From Pelagibacteraceae bacterium AG-349-O05 (GTDB taxonomy: Bacteria > Pseudomonadota > Alphaproteobacteria > Pelagibacterales > Pelagibacteraceae): 64,000 nt of DNA. Position 1 is the stretch's first letter. Each line of letters begins with the position of its first letter. Of the stretch, positions 1-8,762 are shown in pieces. The translations under genes were made by a program, and so were the position numbers. Where the stretch lies: assembly GCA_003281005.1 (NCBI GenBank), contig QCDE01000003.1, positions 1 through 64,000 on the forward strand, given 5' to 3'. The notes under the pieces were generated by a model. The model made no database searches and was not told where the DNA came from. It saw only the letters and a list, made by a program, of their open reading frames with translations.

Positions 1-37
1 TTAACTATTAAAACAAAAAATCAAAATTGGAGTTATT

Positions 38-1540
38 TTGTTATTACATACAATTAAAGTATACCCATCAAATATTCATCTTCCTAAGAAGAAACAGCTA
101 GCATGGAAAATAGCTGAGATCGCTAGTGATAATGTTAAATTAAATAAAGATGCTATAGAAATGGTTATCAATAGAATAATTGATAACGCTTCAGTTGCAA
201 TTGCTTCATTAAATAGAAAGCCAGTAATCTCATCTAGAGAGATGGCATTAAAGCATTCTAGAAAAAATGGTGCTACTATATTTGGTGTAAACTCAAAATT
301 TAAATTTGATTGCGAATGGGCAGCGTGGTCTAATGGAACTGCAGTTAGAGAATTAGATTTTCATGATACCTTTTTAGCTGCAGATTATAGTCATCCTGGT
401 GACAACATACCTCCACTTATAAGCGTTGCACAACAAAACAAAAAAAGTGGATTAGATTTACTAAGAGGAATAATTACTGCTTATGAAGTTCAGGTAAATT
501 TAGTTAAAGGTATTTGTTTGCATAAGCATAAAGTAGACCACATTGCTCATTTAGGTCCTAGTGTAGCTGCAGGATTAGGAACAATGTTAAAATTAAACAC
601 TGAAACTATTTATCAATCTGTTCAACAGTCATTACATACAACAATATCTACAAGACAATCTAGAAAAGGAGAAATTTCAAGTTGGAAAGCTTATGCTCCT
701 GCACATGCAGGCAAACTTGCAATCGAGGCTGTAGATAGAGCTATGAGAGGTGAAGGTGCTCCAAGTCCAATATACGAAGGCGAAGATAGTGTAATAGCAA
801 GAATATTAGATGGTAAAAAAGCTAACTACAAAGTCCCATTACCAAAAAAAGGTGAAAGTAAAAAAGCCATTTTAGAGACATATACAAAAGAATATTCTGC
901 AGAATATCAATCTCAAGCACTGATAGATCTAGCTAAAAAATTAAAAACAAAGATCCCTAGTTTAAATCTAATTAAAAAAATTGATATTTTTACAAGTCAT
1001 CATACTCATTATGTAATTGGAACAGGTGCTAATGACCCTCAAAAAATGGATCCTAATGCAAGTAGAGAAACATTGGATCATTCTATAATGTACATATTTG
1101 CTGTAGCACTAGAAGATGGGGATTGGCATCATGTCAAATCTTATACAAAAGCTAGAGCTAATAGAAAAAGCACAATCAAAATTTGGAGATCAATAAAAAC
1201 ATATGAAGATAAAAAATGGACAAAAAAATATCACGACCCAAATCCAAAAAATAAATCATTTGGTGCCAAAGTAGTAGTAACACTCAATAATGGAAAAAAG
1301 ATAACAGAAGAACTAGATAGAGCAGACGCACATCCATACGGAGCTAGACCATTTAACAGAAAAAATTATATAAATAAATTTTTAACTTTAACTAATGGTA
1401 TTTTAGACAAAAAAGAAAGTGATCGTTTTTTAAAAACAGTACAAAATTTAAAGAATTTAAAATCAGGCCAACTTCATAAATTAAATATTGAAGTAAAAAA
1501 AAGTAAATTAAAACAAAATAATAAAAAAGGAATTTTTTAA
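38..1540 (+). CDS. prpD: MmgE/PrpD family protein, probable 2-methylcitrate dehydratase
   Basis: Probably dehydrates 2-methylcitrate in the cytoplasmic methylcitrate cycle that oxidises propionyl-CoA to pyruvate. The 500-residue length suits the MmgE/PrpD family, and a helical N-terminal domain with a region like [16 protein letters not shown] near residue 107 matches the family. The start is TTG at 38; GGAG at 29-32 sits five bases upstream and an in-frame stop lies at 2-4, so no longer form is possible. The stop overlaps the prpB start as TAATG, so the genes are translationally coupled. MmgE/PrpD proteins also include other dehydratases, but the prpB-prpC context makes this role likely. Confidence 0.85.
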   Translation: MLLHTIKVYPSNIHLPKKKQLAWKIAEIASDNVKLNKDAIEMVINRIIDNASVAIASLNRKPVISSREMALKHSRKNGATIFGVNSKFKFDCEWAAWSNGTAVRELDFHDTFLAADYSHPGDNIPPLISVAQQNKKSGLDLLRGIITAYEVQVNLVKGICLHKHKVDHIAHLGPSVAAGLGTMLKLNTETIYQSVQQSLHTTISTRQSRKGEISSWKAYAPAHAGKLAIEAVDRAMRGEGAPSPIYEGEDSVIARILDGKKANYKVPLPKKGESKKAILETYTKEYSAEYQSQALIDLAKKLKTKIPSLNLIKKIDIFTSHHTHYVIGTGANDPQKMDPNASRETLDHSIMYIFAVALEDGDWHHVKSYTKARANRKSTIKIWRSIKTYEDKKWTKKYHDPNPKNKSFGAKVVVTLNNGKKITEELDRADAHPYGARPFNRKNYINKFLTLTNGILDKKESDRFLKTVQNLKNLKSGQLHKLNIEVKKSKLKQNNKKGIF

Positions 1541-2436
1541 TGCACTTTGTAGAAAAAGAGCCAAGTCAAAAAAGATTAGATTTTGATCAAAAATTAAAAA
1601 CAAATAAAATATTAAGAGTTCCAGGTGCTTACAATCCTCTAACAGCAAAATTAATAGAGGAAATTGGATATGATGCTGTTTATGTATCTGGTGGAGTAAT
1701 GGCCAATGACCTTGGTTTTCCTGATATTGGCTTAACAACTCTACAAGATGTTAGTACAAGATCTTATTTAATTTCTAGAGTTACAAATCTACCAACAATA
1801 GTAGATATCGACACAGGATTTAAATCTTGTAAAGAAACTATAGAAACATTTGAGGAATTTGGAATAACAGGTGTTCATTTAGAAGATCAGATTGAGAAAA
1901 AAAGATGTGGGCATCTTGATAATAAAGAACTTATTTCAACTGATGCTATGGTGAAAAAAATTAAAGAATGTATTACTGCTAAAAAAGATCAAAATTTTAA
2001 AATTATTGCTCGTTCAGATGCAAAGAGTGTTGAAGGTATAGATAAAATGATTGAAAGATGCAAAGCTTATATTGATGCTGGTGCTGAAATAATATTTCCA
2101 GAAGCTCTTAAAGATGAAAAAGATTTTGAAAAAGTCCGTAAAGAATTATCTGGCTATTTATTAGCTAATATGACTGAATTTGGTAAATCGAAATTATTTA
2201 ATTACAAAGAATTAGAAAATTTTGGATATAATATTGTTATTTATCCTGTAACAACACAAAGATTAGCAATGAAAAATGTAGAAGATGGATTAAGAGACAT
2301 TTATGCAAATGGACATCAAAATAATATTATTGATAAAATGCAAACGAGAAAAAGACTATATGAATTAGTTGATTATGAAAAATATAATTCATTAGATGAA
2401 AAAATTTATAATTTTAGTACAGAAGGACATGAATAA
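1540..2436 (+). CDS. prpB: Methylisocitrate lyase
   Basis: Cleaves 2-methylisocitrate to pyruvate and succinate in the methylcitrate cycle. At 298 residues it is the usual length of the isocitrate lyase/PEP mutase superfamily TIM barrel. The catalytic loop KRCGH is visible near residue 122, and the metal-binding DIDTG stretch near residue 88. It overlaps its neighbours on both sides by one base (TAATG), the middle of a tightly coupled three-gene operon. The related PEP mutase / oxaloacetate decarboxylase families are alternatives, but KRCGH and the adjacent citrate synthase homologue favour PrpB. Confidence 0.92.
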   Translation: MHFVEKEPSQKRLDFDQKLKTNKILRVPGAYNPLTAKLIEEIGYDAVYVSGGVMANDLGFPDIGLTTLQDVSTRSYLISRVTNLPTIVDIDTGFKSCKETIETFEEFGITGVHLEDQIEKKRCGHLDNKELISTDAMVKKIKECITAKKDQNFKIIARSDAKSVEGIDKMIERCKAYIDAGAEIIFPEALKDEKDFEKVRKELSGYLLANMTEFGKSKLFNYKELENFGYNIVIYPVTTQRLAMKNVEDGLRDIYANGHQNNIIDKMQTRKRLYELVDYEKYNSLDEKIYNFSTEGHE

Positions 2437-3560
2437 TGAGTGATGATATAAAAAAAGGCTTACTAGGTATAGTTGTTGATGAAACTGAAGTTTCAAAAGT
2501 AATGCCAGAAATTAATTCTCTTACTTATCGAGGATATGCTGCTCAAGATTTATGTGAATATTGTAAATTTGAAGAAGTTGCATATCTGATTCTTAACAAA
2601 GATCTCCCAAATACAATCCAACTTAGAAAATTTGAAAAAGAAGAAAGAATCAACAGAGAATTAACAAAAAATTTATATGAAATAATCAAACACATGCCAA
2701 AGAAATCCCATCCAATGGATGTGGCAAGAACAGCTGTTAGCGTTATGGGGCTAGAAGATAAAGAAACAATCGACTCTTCGCCAGAAGCAAATATGAGAAA
2801 AGCTTTGAGGATATTTGCAAAAACCCCAACTGCTTTAGCTGCTTTTTATAGAATTAGAAAAGGTAAAAAAATAATTAAACCTAAAAAAACATTAACGTTT
2901 GCTGAAAATTTTTTTTATATGTGTTTTGGAAAAGTGCCACAAAAAGAAATAGTAAAAGCTTTTGATGTATCTTTAATTTTATATGCTGAACATAGTTTTA
3001 ATGTTTCAACGTTTACTGCAAGAACCATTACAAGTAGTTTGTCTGATATTCATGGAGCAATCACAGGGGCCATTGCAAGCTTAAAAGGTCCACTACACGG
3101 TGGAGCTAATGAGGAAGTAATGCATATGATGAATAAAATTAAAAAACCTGAAAATGCTCTCAAATGGATAAACAATGCTTTAAAAAATAAAGAAGTTATA
3201 ATGGGATTTGGTCACAGAGTTTACAAGTCAGGCGATTCAAGAGTCCCAACAATGAGAGAGTATTTTGCCAAAGTTGCTAAAATTAAAAAAGATAAAAAAT
3301 TTGAAAAAATTTATGACATTGTAGAAAAAGTAATGATCAAAGAAAAAAATATTTATCCAAATGTAGATTATCCTACTGGACCAATTTATCACTTAATGGG
3401 CTTTGATACTGATTTCTTTACGCCTATTTTTGTTATTTCAAGAATTACTGGTTGGTCTGCTCATATTATGGAACAGCATGCTGCTAACAAACTTATCAGA
3501 CCTCTGGCTAGCTATAAAGGAAGCAAACATAGAAAAGTAATGGAATTAAACCAAAGATAG
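2436..3560 (+). CDS. prpC: 2-methylcitrate synthase / citrate synthase family
   Basis: Condenses propionyl-CoA with oxaloacetate to give 2-methylcitrate, the entry step of the pathway served by prpD and prpB. The 374-residue size is that of short citrate synthases. Catalytic regions are visible: GPLHGGANE with the first His, GFGHRVYK with the second, and a late Asp in VDYPTGPIYH. It starts in a TAATG overlap with prpB. No prpE-type propionyl-CoA synthetase is in the window, so the substrate may come from elsewhere (DMSP or amino-acid breakdown, an inference). It could also accept acetyl-CoA; sequence alone does not settle that. Confidence 0.88.
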   Translation: MSDDIKKGLLGIVVDETEVSKVMPEINSLTYRGYAAQDLCEYCKFEEVAYLILNKDLPNTIQLRKFEKEERINRELTKNLYEIIKHMPKKSHPMDVARTAVSVMGLEDKETIDSSPEANMRKALRIFAKTPTALAAFYRIRKGKKIIKPKKTLTFAENFFYMCFGKVPQKEIVKAFDVSLILYAEHSFNVSTFTARTITSSLSDIHGAITGAIASLKGPLHGGANEEVMHMMNKIKKPENALKWINNALKNKEVIMGFGHRVYKSGDSRVPTMREYFAKVAKIKKDKKFEKIYDIVEKVMIKEKNIYPNVDYPTGPIYHLMGFDTDFFTPIFVISRITGWSAHIMEQHAANKLIRPLASYKGSKHRKVMELNQR

Positions 3561-3561
3561 T

Positions 3562-4191
3562 TTAATTTTTTTCTATTTTTGCAAATCTATCGTTACATAA
3601 TATTAAACATTTAAAGCTATTAAGTGAAACAAACTCATCTATAGCTTTTTTTACACCTGGAGCATATGATAAATCGTAATCATCGCAAAGAACAGTGCCA
3701 CCATTAACAATTACTTCTCTACAACAATTTAAGTCATTTTTTACTGTTTGATAATTATGACCTCCATCAAGAAAGACATAATCAATTTTAGACATATCAA
3801 TTTTTTTTAATAATATGTTTGAATTTCCTTTAATTAGTGAAACATTATCTTTAAATTTTTTAAGAAGATCATTTGCAGCTTCTAAACTGTATGGGTTTTG
3901 TTTTTTTATATAATTGAAATAAAAATTTTTGATAGGATTAGAAAATTTAGTATTAGGTATTACTTCGTTTTGATTTTCTAAATTTTCTGCGAATAAATCC
4001 AATCCTACATATTTAAAATCTTCCCCGTGCATTTTGTAAAGTAGCTCACAAACATTTCGAGCGGTAACTCCATGAAAAACACCAACTTCAAGAAATACTT
4101 TAGGATTTTTTTCAGCTACTTCTTTTAAAAAAAAATCGCCAACACCTTTTTGTTTTAAGCTAGTTTTTCGAAAATATTTTTTGTATCTCAA
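3562..4191 (-). CDS. Class I SAM-dependent methyltransferase (Methyltransf_24-like)
   Basis: A 209-residue soluble protein resembling small class I methyltransferases of the Methyltransf_24/TylF-like type. Evidence is the early glycine-bearing motif VFLEVGVFHGVTARNV around residues 32-47 (SAM-binding loop), the acidic strand end YVGLDLF, and the later YVFLDGGHNY and VLCDDYD motifs that carry metal or substrate acids in that family. The substrate is unknown. It begins one base from the end of nrdB and may be read through from the nrdAB transcript; its stop lies one base from the prpC stop on the other strand. Confidence 0.7.
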   Translation of the reverse strand: MRYKKYFRKTSLKQKGVGDFFLKEVAEKNPKVFLEVGVFHGVTARNVCELLYKMHGEDFKYVGLDLFAENLENQNEVIPNTKFSNPIKNFYFNYIKKQNPYSLEAANDLLKKFKDNVSLIKGNSNILLKKIDMSKIDYVFLDGGHNYQTVKNDLNCCREVIVNGGTVLCDDYDLSYAPGVKKAIDEFVSLNSFKCLILCNDRFAKIEKN

Positions 4192-5208
4192 TTAACTAAA
4201 TGCTTCAGCCCAAGTACCTTGTGTCGATGCTTTAGAATATTCTGTTGCACGACCTTCAAAGAAATTCATATGTTCAACAGCATTAAGCATTGTATCTAAC
4301 CACGTTAGTGGATTTTTTTGAACATCATAAATTGGTTCTAATCCTAATTGAATAAGTCGTCTATTCGCAATGAACCTAATATAATCTTTAACTTCTTGGG
4401 CTGTTAGACCTTCCATTGGACCCATCTCAAAAGCTAAATCAATAAAAGCATCCTCATGTTCAACAATTATTCTACAAGCTTCATAAAGTTCTTTTTTAAG
4501 TTTAGGTGTCCAGATTTCAGGATTTTCTTTTATAAACTCCTTAAAAATTCTGATCATAGAATTGCAATGAAGTGTTTCATCTCTTACAGACCAAGTAACT
4601 ATCTGTCCCATTCCTTTCATTTTATTGTGTCTTGGAAAATTCAATAAAATTGCAAAACTTGCAAACAACTGTAATCCTTCTGTAAAAGCACTAAACACTG
4701 CAACTGTTTTTGCAATATCCTCTTTAGAATTTACATTGAAACCCTGCATATAATCGTACTTGTCTTTCATCTCTTTATATTTCATGAAAGCTGAGTACTC
4801 TGACTCAGGCATTCCAATAGTATCTAAAAGATGAGAATAAGCAGCTACATGAACTGTCTCCATTGCTGCAAATGCTGTCATCATCATTAATACTTCAGTT
4901 GGTTTAAATACAGTTGTGTAATGTCTCAAATAACAATTATTAACTTCTACATCTGCTTGAGTAAAAAATCTAAAAATTTGAGTTAATAAATTTTTTTCTG
5001 GTTGAGATAAGTTCTTTTGCCAATCTCTAACATCATCTCCTAAAGGAACTTCTTCTGGTAACCAATGAATTCTTTGCTGAGTTAACCATGCATCATAACA
5101 CCACGGATATCTAAAAGGTTTGTAGACTGGGTTTTCTACTAATAGACCCATCTTTTTTGGTTGGATAATCTCTTTATTAATTTTTTCTGCTACTGACATG
5201 ATAGACAC
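4192..5208 (-). CDS. nrdB: Ribonucleoside-diphosphate reductase, beta (radical) subunit
   Basis: Small subunit of class I ribonucleotide reductase; houses the di-iron centre and tyrosyl radical that starts reduction of ribonucleotides to deoxyribonucleotides. The 338-residue ferritin-like four-helix protein shows ligand-bearing helices (for example AAMETVHVAAYSHL near residue 120, with the expected radical Tyr after the HVAA stretch, and VRDETLHCNSM near residue 210). The start ATG lies inside the 3' end of nrdA (19-base overlap), so the subunits are co-translated. The C-terminal tail (TWAEAFS) is where beta subunits dock on alpha. Confidence 0.94.
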   Translation of the reverse strand: MSIMSVAEKINKEIIQPKKMGLLVENPVYKPFRYPWCYDAWLTQQRIHWLPEEVPLGDDVRDWQKNLSQPEKNLLTQIFRFFTQADVEVNNCYLRHYTTVFKPTEVLMMMTAFAAMETVHVAAYSHLLDTIGMPESEYSAFMKYKEMKDKYDYMQGFNVNSKEDIAKTVAVFSAFTEGLQLFASFAILLNFPRHNKMKGMGQIVTWSVRDETLHCNSMIRIFKEFIKENPEIWTPKLKKELYEACRIIVEHEDAFIDLAFEMGPMEGLTAQEVKDYIRFIANRRLIQLGLEPIYDVQKNPLTWLDTMLNAVEHMNFFEGRATEYSKASTQGTWAEAFS

Positions 5209-7127
5209 TCCTCGTACTCTTGTTCTTGACTTTCATTTGTTTTATTTTTGTAAACATTTGCTAAGATATCTGTTGATTTTGAATCATTAACATTCTCAGC
5301 TCTTTGAATTGATTTTGATCTACAGTAATAAAGGCTTTTTAAGCCTTTCTTCCAAGCATCAAAATGAATTTTGTGTAATTCTTTCTTGTGAACATCAGCG
5401 GGTAAAAATAGATTTACTGACTGGGCCTGTGAGATAAATGGTGTTCTATCACCACTTAACTCAATTATCCAATTTTGGTTCAACTCAAATGCAGTTTTAA
5501 ATACATCTTTTTCTAGATCAGTTAAGAAGTTTAGATGATTAACAGATCCTTGATTTGTAGTAATACTAGACCAAGTTTCTTCATCATTTTTACCATGAGA
5601 TTGAAGAATTTCTTCTAAATATCTATTTCTAACATTAAAAGATCCTGAAAGAGTTTTGTGCGTATAGCTATTAGCAGCAATTGGCTCTACTCCTGGTGAT
5701 GCTCCTCCACAAATAATTGAAATTGAAGCAGTTGGAGCGATTGCTGTCTTATTAGAAAATCTTTCTTTGTAACCATACTCAGCTGCATCTGGACAAGCGC
5801 CTCTTTCTTCAGCTAAATCTTTAGAAGCTTGGTTAACTTTTTCGTGAATATTTTTAAATATTTTTTTATTCCATGACTTTGCCATTACAGACTCAAGTGG
5901 AATTCTATTTTTTTGTAAAAATGAATGAAAGCCCATTACGCCTAATCCAACACTTCTTTCTCTTTCGGCTGAATATTTCGCATCTTTAAATTGATCTGGT
6001 GCTTTATTTATGAAATCAGATAAAACGTTATCTAAAAATCTCATCACATCACTAATCATATCTGGATCGTCTTTCCATTCATCATACTTTTCAATATTTA
6101 AAGATGACAAACAACACACCGCTGTTCTATCTCTTCCATCTTTATCAATTCCTGTTGGTAAAGTTATTTCGCTACATAAGTTAGAAGTTTTAACTGTAAG
6201 ATTTGCTAACTTATGATGTTGGGGAATTTGTCTGTTAACAGTGTCAATATAAATTATGTATGGTTCACCAGTTTCAATTCTTGCAGTTAATAATCTTATC
6301 CATAAATTTCTTGCAGAAATAGTTTGTTGAACACTTCCATCAGCTGGACTTTTTAACGCCCATTGTTCATCTGTTTCTACTGCTCTCATAAATGCATCAG
6401 AAACTAGAACACCATGATGTAAATTTAATGCTTTTCTGTTTGGATCACCACCAGTAGGTCTTCTCATTTCTATAAACTCTTCTATCTCAGGATGATCTAT
6501 CGGAAGATAACATGCAGCAGAACCTCTTCTTAACGATCCTTGACTGATAGCCATTGTTAAAGAGTCCATAACTTTTATAAAAGGAATTATTCCAGAAGTT
6601 TTTCCAACTCTTCCTATTTTTTCACCAATAGATCTTAAGTTACCCCAGTAGCTTCCTATTCCTCCACCCTTCGCTGCTAACCAAACGTTCTCACTCCATA
6701 AATCAAGAATGCCTCCTAAGCTATCGGATGCTTCATTTAAAAAACATGAAATCGGCAAACCTCTTTTTGTACCACCATTTGATAACACGGGTGTAGCTGG
6801 CATAAACCAAAGATTGCTTATGTAGTTGTAAATTCTTTGAGCATGTAAATTATCATCTGCATAAGTACTTGCTACTCTTGCAAATAAATCTTGATAAGAT
6901 TCGTTTAAACCTAGGTATCTATCTTTTAAAGTTGCTTTACCAAAATCAGTTAGATTTGCATCTTTAGAACGATCAATTTTAATTATTATGCCTTTATCAT
7001 TCTGAAATAATTCTGTTTCATTGTTTAAGGAGAAAAGATCGGGTTTATTTACTTTAGAAACTTCTTTAACTTCGGGGCTATATTCAGAGACAGCTTTTTT
7101 GAGAGCCTGAGAAAGAATCTTATTCAT
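5190..7127 (-). CDS. nrdA: Ribonucleoside-diphosphate reductase, alpha (catalytic) subunit, lacking an ATP-cone
   Basis: Catalytic large subunit of class I ribonucleotide reductase. Active-site cysteines are recognisable in LPISCF, NLCSEI and VCCLSSLN, and the protein ends in CLSC, the cysteine pair that passes electrons from thioredoxin or glutaredoxin. At 645 residues it is about 115 shorter than E. coli NrdA (761), and the N-terminus shows no ATP-cone-like region before the catalytic barrel, so the overall-activity site is apparently missing. Upstream lie a good promoter and a palindrome resembling an NrdR box. Predicted transcription starts very near the ATG, so the mRNA may be almost leaderless. 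Confidence 0.95.
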   Translation of the reverse strand: MNKILSQALKKAVSEYSPEVKEVSKVNKPDLFSLNNETELFQNDKGIIIKIDRSKDANLTDFGKATLKDRYLGLNESYQDLFARVASTYADDNLHAQRIYNYISNLWFMPATPVLSNGGTKRGLPISCFLNEASDSLGGILDLWSENVWLAAKGGGIGSYWGNLRSIGEKIGRVGKTSGIIPFIKVMDSLTMAISQGSLRRGSAACYLPIDHPEIEEFIEMRRPTGGDPNRKALNLHHGVLVSDAFMRAVETDEQWALKSPADGSVQQTISARNLWIRLLTARIETGEPYIIYIDTVNRQIPQHHKLANLTVKTSNLCSEITLPTGIDKDGRDRTAVCCLSSLNIEKYDEWKDDPDMISDVMRFLDNVLSDFINKAPDQFKDAKYSAERERSVGLGVMGFHSFLQKNRIPLESVMAKSWNKKIFKNIHEKVNQASKDLAEERGACPDAAEYGYKERFSNKTAIAPTASISIICGGASPGVEPIAANSYTHKTLSGSFNVRNRYLEEILQSHGKNDEETWSSITTNQGSVNHLNFLTDLEKDVFKTAFELNQNWIIELSGDRTPFISQAQSVNLFLPADVHKKELHKIHFDAWKKGLKSLYYCRSKSIQRAENVNDSKSTDILANVYKNKTNESQEQEYEECLSCQ

Positions 7128-7135
7128 AAAAGTTT

Positions 7136-7164
7136 AATATATTTTGTTATTAGTACGAAAACAA
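7136..7164 (-). promoter_or_regulatory. Predicted sigma70-type promoter of nrdAB
   Basis: On the minus strand TTGTTT (7159-7164) and TATATT (7136-7141) are separated by 17 bases, a good vegetative promoter pattern. The start point would fall around 7129, only a few bases from the nrdA ATG at 7127. The -35 overlaps the palindrome at 7161-7175. Prediction from sequence only. Confidence 0.55.
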
Positions 7165-7175
7165 CTATATGTTGT
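7161..7175. promoter_or_regulatory. Candidate NrdR operator (NrdR box-like palindrome)
   Basis: The near-perfect inverted repeat ACAACTATATGTTGT overlaps the predicted nrdA -35. Its core CTATATGTTG matches nine of ten positions of the remembered NrdR-box core CwAtATaTwG. A weaker palindrome, ATACTAAATGAGTAT (7193-7207), is centred 32 bp away, which is the usual spacing of paired NrdR boxes (about three helical turns), though it matches the consensus poorly. Position suggests repression of nrdAB by NrdR; no nrdR gene is in the window. Confidence 0.5.
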
Positions 7176-7307
7176 AGGCGTTTGCTGTAAATATACTAAA
7201 TGAGTATTTAAACAACAGAACATTTATAGAACGCGACAATATGATTATCAATAAAAAAATTGAATTTTTTCCAAGAAATTAACATAAAAAGGTTAAGTAA
7301 ATACCTA

Positions 7308-8762
7308 ATGAATCAAAACATAATAATAGATCCTTACGGCTTTAGAGAATATGACGCTCGTTGGTTGTATGAAAAAGACATAAATTCAGCTGGAATTGAG
7401 AATCTTGGTAAAGGACTTGGAACCCAAATAAAAATTCATACTAAAAAAGAAAATCCAAGAATCATAATTGGACATGATTACCGATCTTATAGCGAAGAAA
7501 TAAAAGCCACTCTTAAAAAAGGATTAATGTCTACGGGATGCAGCATAGAGGATATTGGTCTTTCATTGTCTCCTATGGTTTATTTTGCACAATTCAATTT
7601 GGATGCCGATGCAGTTGCAATGATTACAGCAAGTCATAATGAAAATGGGTGGACTGGTGTCAAAATGGGAATCAAAAAAGGGCTCACACATGCACCTGAG
7701 GAAATGAAAGAGTTAAAAGAAATTACCTTAAATGAAAAGTTCATAAAAGGTGAAGGTAGTGAAAAACAAATAAAAAATTTTGATAAAATTTATAAAGATG
7801 AGTTAATTAGTAAAAACAAAATTAAGAAAAAAATTAAAGCTGTGGTAGCCTGCGGGAATGGAACAGCAGGTGTTTTTGCTCCAGATATTCTAAAGGGTAT
7901 TGGGTGTGAGGTAATAGAGTTAGACTGTAACCTGGATTGGAATTTTCCTAAATACAATCCAAATCCTGAAGATTTAGAAATGCTTCATGAGATAGCAAAT
8001 GTAGTTAAAGAAAATAATGCTGATATAGGTTTTGGATTTGATGGTGATGGAGATAGAGTTGGAGTTATTGACGATAAGGGTAATGAAATATTTTCAGATA
8101 AAATAGGTCTTCTAATAGCAAGAAATTTATCAAGCAAACATAAAAATTCAAAGTTTGTAGTTGATGTAAAATCAACAGGTCTATACTCAAAAGATAAGAT
8201 TTTATTAGAAAACAATTGTAAAACAATTTATTGGAAAACAGGTCATTCTCATATTAAAAGAAAAGTGAACACTGAAAAAGCATTAGCAGGCTTTGAAAAA
8301 AGTGGTCATTTCTTTTTTAATCAACCTTTAGGATATGGTTATGATGATGGAATTAATTCAGCTATTCACATATGTCACCTATTAGACAATCAAAATAAAA
8401 AGATGAGCGAAATTATTAGTGAATTACCTAAGACATTTCAAACACCGACAATGGCACCTTTTTGTAAGGATGAAGAAAAATATTTAGTTGTTGAGGAGTT
8501 AGTTAAACAAATTGAACATTTAAAAAAAAATAATACAGAAATAGATGGTCAAATAATAAGTGATATTTTAACTGTTAATGGAGTTAGATTTTCATTTGAA
8601 GATGGTTCGTGGGGACTTATAAGAGCTTCTTCAAACAAACCATCTTTGGTTATTGTTACTGAAAGCCCAACATCAGATGAAAGAAAGAAAGAAATTTTTG
8701 ATTTTATTGACGATTTGTTACAAAAAACAGGTAAAGTCGGTGAATATGATCAGAAAATTTAA
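7308..8762 (+). CDS. Phosphomannomutase / phosphoglucomutase (alpha-D-phosphohexomutase family)
   Basis: Interconverts hexose 1- and 6-phosphates to supply sugar nucleotides for the cell envelope. The phosphoserine loop TASHNENGWTG, the metal loop GFDGDGDRVG and the sugar-binding EKSGHFFF segment are all present in the order expected for the four-domain family. The ORF track opens at a TTG (7260), but the conserved N-terminus (DPYGFREYDARW) follows directly after ATG 7308, giving 484 residues; I prefer that start. It is divergent from nrdAB. Mannose versus glucose preference (ManB/AlgC-like) cannot be told from sequence alone. Confidence 0.88.
   Translation: MNQNIIIDPYGFREYDARWLYEKDINSAGIENLGKGLGTQIKIHTKKENPRIIIGHDYRSYSEEIKATLKKGLMSTGCSIEDIGLSLSPMVYFAQFNLDADAVAMITASHNENGWTGVKMGIKKGLTHAPEEMKELKEITLNEKFIKGEGSEKQIKNFDKIYKDELISKNKIKKKIKAVVACGNGTAGVFAPDILKGIGCEVIELDCNLDWNFPKYNPNPEDLEMLHEIANVVKENNADIGFGFDGDGDRVGVIDDKGNEIFSDKIGLLIARNLSSKHKNSKFVVDVKSTGLYSKDKILLENNCKTIYWKTGHSHIKRKVNTEKALAGFEKSGHFFFNQPLGYGYDDGINSAIHICHLLDNQNKKMSEIISELPKTFQTPTMAPFCKDEEKYLVVEELVKQIEHLKKNNTEIDGQIISDILTVNGVRFSFEDGSWGLIRASSNKPSLVIVTESPTSDERKKEIFDFIDDLLQKTGKVGEYDQKI

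Noticed and set aside
1508-1738. 76-residue minus-strand ORF across the prpD/prpB junction
   Set aside because: Antisense to two conserved genes, no ribosome site or recognisable protein.
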